Assembly: GCA_009773515.1 (NCBI GenBank)
Contig: WSXX01000010.1
Location: 62,001-126,000 of the forward strand
Length of the DNA: 64,000 nucleotides
DNA from: Bacteroidota bacterium
Lineage (GTDB): Bacteria; Bacteroidota; Bacteroidia; Bacteroidales; Lentimicrobiaceae
Direction: 5' to 3'
In this document: in pieces, positions 9,447 through 17,115 of the stretch
How positions within the stretch are numbered: position 1 is the first letter of the stretch
Layout of the letters: each line of letters begins with the position of its first letter
Made by a program: the position numbers and the translations under genes
Notes under the pieces: generated by a model
The model's input: the letters and a program-made list of their open reading frames with translations, nothing else
What the model was told of the DNA's origin: nothing
Databases searched by the model: none

Positions 9447-11177
9447 TCACAGACTGATTTTCTTCTGTTGAGAAACTAACTGAACTATAAGGTTGGATAT
9501 CAGTTTACTATTCCAATCACCTGGACTTATAACCTGATAAGGAGTGAACCCGAATGTTGAGGTAACCTTATCGAGATGCTCAGGGTTAACTGACAAAATT
9601 ACTACAACAGCCTTTGAGTTTAATGTTTTTCGAAGGCTGGCAGCCCATCCTTTCCCGGTCGCTTCAAGTTTGCCGATTTCATCCAGAATTATTACATCCG
9701 TGGAGTCATAAATAAGTTTTTCTATCAATGTATTGCCTTTCTCAAAAGCTTTATCATTGATAAAAAATCTGCCAATCCTGCCATTTCCATAATCAAGGTT
9801 ATCTTGCATCAAAATGCCAAGATTTTCTTCTTCTGAACTGAATAAATTATAGCCACTTGTTTCTTTATCATTTAGAATACGTTTAGAAACAAATCCACCA
9901 AATTTGGCAGATGCAATTTTCAACTCCCTGAAGAGCTCCAAAAGGCGGGAAGTCTTCCCGGTTTCGTGCGATCCGCTTATGATGATAACTTTTTGCTGCT
10001 GACGGTTCTGGATTTCCTTTACACGATATTCGGCATATTCAATCATTAATTTCAGGTAAATCACAGGACTTTTAAACAGTTTTTTGATTGGCGGAAGCTG
10101 GCCAATCACAGCGGGGAGTGTTTCAAAAGCCAATGTCAGTGCAGCGTGTACATTGCTGAAACGCGACTGTAAAAGCTGTCTTCTGATTCGGGGATGATAA
10201 AGTTCGGTGCCAAGCACTGTAAAACCGCTGATGACAACGGCAGCCCTGAAGTTAATCTGAATACCTGCAATAATGCCATCCATCCAATCCAGTCCATTGG
10301 TGTGCACGAGCGTAACCATCAATGACGAAACGATGGTTATCAGCCCAAAGAAAAGCCAGAATTTAGGGCGCATCATTTGCCGCATTGCTCTTTTATATCG
10401 GTTGGTCCATACAAATACCAAGACCAATGTTGAGGGCAACCACAGCCAGATCGGGCTGTAGCCGATAGCAACCATTGCTGTTATCATCGCAAAAAAGTTA
10501 AAGACCAACCAGGGCAGTGAATGTTTGAAGTCAACTTCTTTGTTCGGATTATTATAAAGCGCTGTATGACTTTGCATATTTACAGCCGGCATTTTATCAA
10601 TCTTTCGCCCCCAAATCATGGCAATTGTAACCGTAATCAGACCAAAAACTATATATAGCAGCAGCAACAGAATCAAAGGCGCCAATGCCAGATTCACCTG
10701 CCAGTTAAATTGTTGTTCTATGTAAGATGTGAGTCCGGTGTAGATTTCAACGATTTTGAAACCATACATTAAAACAAGATTGAAAATCCTTTGCAGCAGT
10801 ATCCACGACATAGCCAGCGAAGCTCCGATGGCAAAACCCAGAAAATTTCTGCCAAAAGATCTTGTCGCCATATCCAGAAAAAGCGCTTCCATGAAGATGG
10901 CAATCATCGGGCCGAATATTACAGCACTCGGCGACATGGTTTTCATCAGTGCACAAATAAGACCTGATCGCCAGAAAAGCCCTTTATCTTTCCATCTGTA
11001 ACTTGCGGCTATAAGGATAATAAACCCGATGGCAGTGAGTATGTTCCCCTTGAAAGGCACACGCAGATTATGCAGAAAACTGCCGAATACGATTTCAATT
11101 GCAGCCCAACTAGCCCCCAGAACAGCAGCTTTGATCCAAACTTCGCCCAAAGGCTTTTTTGCTGCATCAATATTCAT
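9447..11177 (-). CDS. Fusion: polytopic ECF-transporter-like membrane region + C-terminal THEP1-type NTPase
   Basis: Several hydrophobic segments, then IIISGSHETGKTSRLLELF (Walker A) and DVIILDEIGKLE (Walker B, THEP1/NTPase_1-like). Confidence 0.65.
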   Translation of the reverse strand: MNIDAAKKPLGEVWIKAAVLGASWAAIEIVFGSFLHNLRVPFKGNILTAIGFIILIAASYRWKDKGLFWRSGLICALMKTMSPSAVIFGPMIAIFMEALFLDMATRSFGRNFLGFAIGASLAMSWILLQRIFNLVLMYGFKIVEIYTGLTSYIEQQFNWQVNLALAPLILLLLLYIVFGLITVTIAMIWGRKIDKMPAVNMQSHTALYNNPNKEVDFKHSLPWLVFNFFAMITAMVAIGYSPIWLWLPSTLVLVFVWTNRYKRAMRQMMRPKFWLFFGLITIVSSLMVTLVHTNGLDWMDGIIAGIQINFRAAVVISGFTVLGTELYHPRIRRQLLQSRFSNVHAALTLAFETLPAVIGQLPPIKKLFKSPVIYLKLMIEYAEYRVKEIQNRQQQKVIIISGSHETGKTSRLLELFRELKIASAKFGGFVSKRILNDKETSGYNLFSSEEENLGILMQDNLDYGNGRIGRFFINDKAFEKGNTLIEKLIYDSTDVIILDEIGKLEATGKGWAASLRKTLNSKAVVVILSVNPEHLDKVTSTFGFTPYQVISPGDWNSKLISNLIVQLVSQQKKISL

Positions 11178-11400
11178 TTTTCGAATCTCTTGCTTCGTTA
11201 TTGTGCATCAAATCATAAAATGGCACAAGGAACCCAGGGAGACTGGCGACAATATTATCTATTCCCTTTACGTCCAATAATGCATCTGAGTGCAGGCAAA
11301 TATAGGATGTTTTGCAGGAAAGTTCGCTGCTGATGTTAACTGTAATCCTGAAGATTTATATTTCCGGAAATTACCCGAAAGCAGAGCGTTCTGTTTTTAA

Positions 11401-12069
11401 TCAGGATTGAGCTGCGTTCTCCAGCCCAAACAGATCGTAAGGTTTCACCAAAAGGGTATCATTAAAAATAAATACCACTAGTACGATAAAAGCTATAAAT
11501 GTAATTACAATCATTAACTGCATCCATGATGTCTTTTGAATGTCCTGTTTTGATTTTACATCACAAACCTCTCCAGGGCAGTATTGTGCTTTTTCTTTAT
11601 AAAACCATGAATAGAATTTGCACCCGATACAAATACCGAATGCCGATTCAAAAAACAGGAAAATCAGGCAAATCATACAGATTAACCCTGTAATAGGACT
11701 AAATGAGTTAACAACAACCTGAAGTATAAACATGGTAACAGCCAGCACAATGCCAATGATCCATGCGAACTTTTTTTGTTGCGCTCCTACGTATTCAGGT
11801 GTTTGATTTCTGACAATCAATCGGCCAAGAATTAGTGTTGGCGCGTATTTAGGATTTATGAGAACCCTTATCAGGATATCCGTAAGAAAGATTACTATGG
11901 CATATTTCAGCAAAAGAAAATCGCCTTTAAGGATAACCACCATAATTGAGATAAACATCATGAGAAAAAGCAGACCAGCTGCAGCTCTGATTTCTCGTTC
12001 ATTCAATACCGGAATACTATAACCTTCAACATTTTCGCCGAATTGAATCACTTTTGAGGTTTTTTTCAT
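11401..12069 (-). CDS. DUF4395-like membrane protein
   Basis: GYSIPVLNEREIRAAAGLLFLMMF, FESAFGICIGCKFYSWFY. Confidence 0.7.
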   Translation of the reverse strand: MKKTSKVIQFGENVEGYSIPVLNEREIRAAAGLLFLMMFISIMVVILKGDFLLLKYAIVIFLTDILIRVLINPKYAPTLILGRLIVRNQTPEYVGAQQKKFAWIIGIVLAVTMFILQVVVNSFSPITGLICMICLIFLFFESAFGICIGCKFYSWFYKEKAQYCPGEVCDVKSKQDIQKTSWMQLMIVITFIAFIVLVVFIFNDTLLVKPYDLFGLENAAQS

Positions 12070-12235
12070 TTTGTTTTTTAGCGTTAATTTATTAGTCTGG
12101 TTTTTGGTAATTCTCCGGATTCAATTGCTGACAGGAAGTGGAAATTTTCTGTTAAAAACGGATTCGCAGATAAATCAGGTTGCTAAACATCAGATGTGCT
12201 GAATTAGTTCAAATTCATAAATGCTAATCAGAAAT

Positions 12236-12569
12236 CAATGTCGTTTAGTTAAGGTTTCGAATTTTCAGATAAGTGAATCAAATATCCTTCGTTCCGATAG
12301 CTATCGGAACCGCTACCAATGACAGATTGTTCGTCTTATCCATCGACTCCGCTCAGGAGGACATCGTACAAGCCTGATAACGTGTGCATTAAAGATAATC
12401 AATGCTGGCCAAACACGAATGTCACACTGAGCGGTCGAAGTGTTTAAACACCTGCGCTAGCTGTCATCTCCGCATTATGCGCAATTTTATTGAGTTACAA
12501 CTCAGGATGACTGTCAGTCTGAGTCCCGCACGTGCGGGAAAGACAATATTCCTTAACTAAACGACATTG
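12236..12569. mobile_element. MITE-like element: perfect 19 bp TIRs, 10 bp target duplication, no ORF
   Basis: Left CAATGTCGTTTAGTTAAGG (12236-12254), right CCTTAACTAAACGACATTG (12551-12569); AATCAGAAAT directly outside both ends (12226-12235 and 12570-12579). Confidence 0.9.
12291..12310. repeat. 20 bp perfect palindrome GTTCCGATAGCTATCGGAAC inside MITE
   Basis: Read directly. Confidence 0.9.
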
Positions 12570-12571
12570 AA

Positions 12572-13876
12572 TCAGAAATTGTAGATTACTGAAAAAAGCA
12601 GCCTGAAATTATGCACATATTCAGCATCGGTTATAATTCCGAAATTATCGCGGTTTGGCTTTCCGTTTTCATCAGAAGTAGCGTAGGCAGCTCCGGTAAG
12701 TTCAACTTCTGTAGCAAAATTGAAGCTGCCCCTTAAAAAGATTATTCTGGGTGAAATCCTGTAAACAGATTTTATATTGCTTCCTCTTGAGGTAATCTCG
12801 GCTCCGTCAACTTTGTTTGAATAGTTCAGAATGCTTTTGGTTGAACCAAGATTTTGTGTGTATCCACCCCATAATCCAAACTGAAATTTATCTCCGTTGG
12901 TTTGAAACTCAGCCCACGCCGATAAAGTATTTAGGGTGGTATATTCGACAGTGTTCCGGGTAGTATCAGTAACCGTATGCACTGCAAAACCACCGAGTTG
13001 CAGGAGATCGTATAGATTTTGTCCATAAATTCCCTGCATTTTCAGGGTATAAGCCGGTGATTTATAACGCACAAAAAGCGAAGCCGAAATCCCGTTCACC
13101 TTTTCGTTTGTCACAAATTTCTGAGAACCTTTGGTTGTAACCAATAGAGGTTGTATTGATTTGTAATTCAATACCATACCGGCGATAATGTCGTTTTTTC
13201 TGTCTTTATCGGCATGTTCCCACGAAATCATGGCCGAAACATCGGGCAGTGAAGAATACCTTAATGCCGAAGAGCCTGATGGACTTGTAAAGTCGCGTTG
13301 CGCTGAAAGTGCTGCAGTTAAACTTATTTTTCCGGGCTTGTGTGTTAACCTGATCTGAGGATTCCGTGAGAATGGCTGCATCGGAACTCCGGTATTAAAA
13401 GAAACTACACCCGAAAAACAGGCAGGAATAAACAAAGGATGCCAATACTGTCCGGTTAATAGTTCAGTTTTTGGCCAGTTTAATTTTACATAGGCATGAC
13501 GCAACCTGAACCCATTAACATCTGCAAAAGCGGCGTTTTCATTTCCAAAAAAATCAGCTTCTATTACACCGCTGGTTTTAGCTCCGAATGCATCGGGAGC
13601 AGTCGCTTTTGCTGTTATTCTCGATTGAATCGACAGGAAATTAAATGAGGACTTATCATTGATGTCTATGCCCTCCGCGTCGCGATTGACCTCCTTTGGG
13701 TACAAAACGAAATTACCCTCTCTTATGGTGTAAGTTTCGCGGGTATCTCTGAAGAAATCATTCTTTACCAGTCCTGAGAATTTAATTCCGAAGTTTTGCG
13801 ACTCATTGTTTACCTGCGCCTGAGCCAGAAAAGGCAGGGCAATCATGATCAGGAGTAAGTATGTTTTTGTCTTCAT
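12572..13876 (-). CDS. Putative outer-membrane beta-barrel (porin-like) protein
   Basis: Signal peptide, beta-rich, C-terminal aromatic ...FSVIYNF. Confidence 0.6.
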   Translation of the reverse strand: MKTKTYLLLIMIALPFLAQAQVNNESQNFGIKFSGLVKNDFFRDTRETYTIREGNFVLYPKEVNRDAEGIDINDKSSFNFLSIQSRITAKATAPDAFGAKTSGVIEADFFGNENAAFADVNGFRLRHAYVKLNWPKTELLTGQYWHPLFIPACFSGVVSFNTGVPMQPFSRNPQIRLTHKPGKISLTAALSAQRDFTSPSGSSALRYSSLPDVSAMISWEHADKDRKNDIIAGMVLNYKSIQPLLVTTKGSQKFVTNEKVNGISASLFVRYKSPAYTLKMQGIYGQNLYDLLQLGGFAVHTVTDTTRNTVEYTTLNTLSAWAEFQTNGDKFQFGLWGGYTQNLGSTKSILNYSNKVDGAEITSRGSNIKSVYRISPRIIFLRGSFNFATEVELTGAAYATSDENGKPNRDNFGIITDAEYVHNFRLLFSVIYNF

Positions 13877-13920
13877 AGGTAAATTGGTTTCATTGTGAGG
13901 TGACAGAAGAGGAATTGTTT

Positions 13921-13955
13921 AAAAAGAAAACAGGCAGCTTAGTGATTGCTGCCTG
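13921..13955 (-). terminator. Rho-independent-like terminator of the SSS symporter operon
   Basis: On minus strand: CAGGCAGC-AATCACTAA-GCTGCCTG-TTTTCTTTTT. Confidence 0.8.
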
Positions 13956-13973
13956 CCATTCAGTTTGGTAGAA

Positions 13974-15896
13974 TTAGTCATTATGGTAATTCTCAACTTT
14001 GCTCTTGTTGTCGTTTTGTGATAAGAGTGAAACAACAACCAGCACAATTGTTGCCAGTGGTATTGAAATAATACCAGGGTTGTCAATCGGGAAGAGGGCT
14101 GTTGATGGTGGCAGCCCGTATTTCTCGTACATCGTTGGCGAGAAAAGTATAAGAGTTATCGATGAAATGATACCTGTAACAATAGACCATGCAATTCCTT
14201 TGGCTGTGGTTTTTTCCCAGAAGAGAAGGAAAAGGATGGCTGGAAGGTTAGCAGAAGCGGCAACCGCAAATGCAAGGCCAACCAAAAATGATACATTCAT
14301 TCCTTTGAAAAGAATACCAAGAACAATGGCAAAAATTCCGACCCCAAAAGCAGCAAGTTTTCCTGCCTTGACTTTTTTGCGGTCATCCATTTTCATGTTG
14401 AGGTATTTATCCATAAAATCATGGGCAATGGCTCCTGATGAAGCAACTATTAGTCCGCTCACCGTGCCGAGCACAGTTGCAAATGCAATGGCCGAAATGA
14501 TTGAGAAGAGTCCGATACCAAAATATTTGGCCAACAGAGGACCTGACATATTGCTGCTTTCCACATCTAGCACGCCGTTAACAGCTGCACCAAGTCCCAT
14601 ATACAAGGTAAGGATATAGAAAAATCCAATACTTGCTATGGCCAGAATGGTTGATTTGCGGGCGGCACGCTGACTTGCGACTGTGTAATAGCGAATTAAA
14701 ATGTGCGGCAAAGCAGAGGTTCCCAGGAAAAGAGCAAGCATAAGCGACAGAAAATTAAGTCTGCTCCAGAATGTTGCGCCCGAATCTTTCGAGAGTTTCA
14801 ATAAAAGGCCGGGTTTAATCATATCGGCACCAGGTGTATGTGTCTGATACCAGACAGTAGTGCGCGACTGAGGAATTTCTTTTTTGGTAAATCTTACAAC
14901 TTCAGTATCTTCCAGGCTTGAGAGGAAAGTGAAAGGTCCGAGTGGCCCGGTTTTATCAACCTCAACTCCATCTACAATTATTTTTGAAAGGTGACCGACC
15001 TGAAAAAATTTACCTGCTGATTTGGGTTCCCCGTTATAAAGTTTTGTACCATCTTCAAGCAGTGAAACCGAAAGCATTTCTTCGAGTATTGTTGAATCAC
15101 CGCTGAGTTTAAACCAGGTTGTAACCCCTTCTTTTTCAAGGCTGACAAATGTATATTTATCTTCGATGGTAGCTGTTTCTTTCAGCGTGTAAGTTGAGTC
15201 AGAAACTGCAACGATTTTATCATCCTGAAAAACAACCCCTGTTTTTACGAACTTATGATAATCGGCACCCGGGTTGAGGTTAAGTCCGTTGTTGATAATA
15301 TAGATGGTGAGTATTACGGAGAATAATATCAGCAGTCCTCCTTTAATGAACTGAACATAGGTGGTGGAAGTCATTCCGGCTGTGGCAACAATAAATATTA
15401 CTATAGAGCCAACGATCAGAACCCCGGCATAATGAGGTAGTCCGAGCAGAGGAACAACCAGGTCGCCGGCACCAACCATCTGAGGAATCAGGTAAAAAAC
15501 TGAAACAACCAATGTGCTGATTGATGCAGTGAGCTTAATGGCTTTTGAATTGAATCGTGCGTCAAGGGCATCGGTAAAAGTGTATTTACCAAGTCGTTTT
15601 AATGGTTCTGCAACCAGAAATAGTGCAACAACCCATCCGGCAAGGTAGCCAATAGAATAAAGAAATCCATCGTAACCCGAGAAGGCAATCATTCCGCAAA
15701 TTCCCAGAAATGAAGCAGCTGAAAGATAATCGCCGGCGAAAGCAATTCCATTAACACCCCAGTGAATATTGCCCCCTGCAGCGTAATAGCCTGAAGCCGA
15801 TTTGGTTTTACGGGCAAAGAAGAAGGACAGACCAAGAACTGCTGCCACAAAAGTGACAAAAATTATTATAGCCCAGATAGATACGTCGTATGTCAT
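13974..15896 (-). CDS. Sodium:solute symporter (SSS, ActP-like)
   Basis: YYAAGGNIHWGVNGIAFAGDYLSAASFLGICGMIAFSGYDG; GTSALPHILIRYYTVASQRAARKS. Confidence 0.88.
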   Translation of the reverse strand: MTYDVSIWAIIIFVTFVAAVLGLSFFFARKTKSASGYYAAGGNIHWGVNGIAFAGDYLSAASFLGICGMIAFSGYDGFLYSIGYLAGWVVALFLVAEPLKRLGKYTFTDALDARFNSKAIKLTASISTLVVSVFYLIPQMVGAGDLVVPLLGLPHYAGVLIVGSIVIFIVATAGMTSTTYVQFIKGGLLILFSVILTIYIINNGLNLNPGADYHKFVKTGVVFQDDKIVAVSDSTYTLKETATIEDKYTFVSLEKEGVTTWFKLSGDSTILEEMLSVSLLEDGTKLYNGEPKSAGKFFQVGHLSKIIVDGVEVDKTGPLGPFTFLSSLEDTEVVRFTKKEIPQSRTTVWYQTHTPGADMIKPGLLLKLSKDSGATFWSRLNFLSLMLALFLGTSALPHILIRYYTVASQRAARKSTILAIASIGFFYILTLYMGLGAAVNGVLDVESSNMSGPLLAKYFGIGLFSIISAIAFATVLGTVSGLIVASSGAIAHDFMDKYLNMKMDDRKKVKAGKLAAFGVGIFAIVLGILFKGMNVSFLVGLAFAVAASANLPAILFLLFWEKTTAKGIAWSIVTGIISSITLILFSPTMYEKYGLPPSTALFPIDNPGIISIPLATIVLVVVSLLSQNDNKSKVENYHND

Positions 15897-16180
15897 TTCT
15901 GTTTCTCCTTTTCGTTAGCGGTTGCTTCATCTTCATACCTGGTGCAAATCCAGTTATAAATAAATCCCATAACAATGGCCAGAAAAATCAGCCCGAAACC
16001 ATACACTATGGAAACATTCTGTCTGCCGATGATGTGCAATCCCATAACTTCGGGATACATAAGACCGATAAATACAAAACCACTGTAAACCAATGTGTAA
16101 ACAAGAAATAATATTACTCCCAGTTTCGATTTTTTTGCCGCCGCATGATCGGCGTCCATTTTGACTGCAGGTCCGTGCAT
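15893..16180 (-). CDS. DUF485 family membrane protein
   Basis: KKSKLGVILFLVYTLVYSGFVFIGL; overlaps SSS gene start, typical pairing. Confidence 0.8.
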   Translation of the reverse strand: MHGPAVKMDADHAAAKKSKLGVILFLVYTLVYSGFVFIGLMYPEVMGLHIIGRQNVSIVYGFGLIFLAIVMGFIYNWICTRYEDEATANEKEKQK

Positions 16181-16298
16181 ATCTTATTTTTTTAGTTGTT
16201 TGAAATGTTTCCTGCAAGTTAACTATAGCCTGCAAAAAGCAGTCAAAACTAAAGTATTTCACCTGAATCTTTTCTTCATTATTTGCTGTTTTGCGACA

Positions 16299-16312
16299 TT
16301 GATTTAAATCAA
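16299..16312. promoter_or_regulatory. Perfect FNR/CRP-type box TTGATTTAAATCAA
   Basis: TTGAT-TTAA-ATCAA between divergent DUF485 and Crp/Fnr genes. Confidence 0.65.
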
Positions 16313-16359
16313 CTTTTTTATGTATTTTTGACCACACGACTTTTTAACTCCATCAGAAT

Positions 16360-17046
16360 ATGCGCATTGAGAAATCGGTAAAGTGCATTGATTGCCCGCT
16401 TAAATGCGATATTTATCTTACGGCCCGTGAGATGGGTATGGAAGAGTTTCTTGAGCCGGCCTATGTTTATTATAAAAAGTATGAAACAATATGCCGTCAG
16501 GGTTCAAAAATCAAAAATGCTACTATACTTATTCAGGGTAATGCAAAGATGTTTGTCAGCGGACATTGTTCAAGAAATATAATACTGAATATACTTATTC
16601 CTTCTAATTATATAGGACTCATTTCTGTGTATGGTTTGCCCGATTATCCTTACAGCGTTTCAGCCCTTGAAGATTGTCATACTTGTCAGATTGACAATGA
16701 GGCACTTGAGCAGATATATCTTAAAAATGAGCATTTTATGAAATTGCTGAACCATGCTTTTGGAAGCTCAGTTGCCAATATTATGGATAAGCTTATTTCG
16801 CTGAATCAGAAGCAGATACGCGGCCGGGTGGCAGAAAGCCTGCTGTATTTGTCACGTTTGTATGATTCAAACAGCTTCAAGCTAAGCATAACCCGCCGCG
16901 AACTGGGCGAACTATCGGCGATTTCAGAAGAGAACACGGTCAGGGCGCTTACTGAGCTCCGGAATGAAGAAATTATCAGTATCGATGGAAGAAATATTGT
17001 GCTAAAAGATACCGATACACTGGCCCGGATAAGCATGAATTGTTAG
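16360..17046 (+). CDS. Crp/Fnr family transcriptional regulator with N-terminal Cys motif
   Basis: cNMP-binding-like core, HTH ITRRELGELSAISEENTVRALTELRNEEII; N-terminal CIDCPLKC. Confidence 0.88.
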   Translation: MRIEKSVKCIDCPLKCDIYLTAREMGMEEFLEPAYVYYKKYETICRQGSKIKNATILIQGNAKMFVSGHCSRNIILNILIPSNYIGLISVYGLPDYPYSVSALEDCHTCQIDNEALEQIYLKNEHFMKLLNHAFGSSVANIMDKLISLNQKQIRGRVAESLLYLSRLYDSNSFKLSITRRELGELSAISEENTVRALTELRNEEIISIDGRNIVLKDTDTLARISMNC

Positions 17047-17115
17047 GTCAACAATGCATGTCTGACGGCTGCTTCGTCTGTTTATTCTCAGGAGGTTCTG
17101 AAATATAGCACCCGA

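Noticed and set aside
13999-14619. 206 aa plus-strand ORF
   Set aside because: Fully antisense to the clear SSS symporter gene; composition is that of a complementary-frame artefact.
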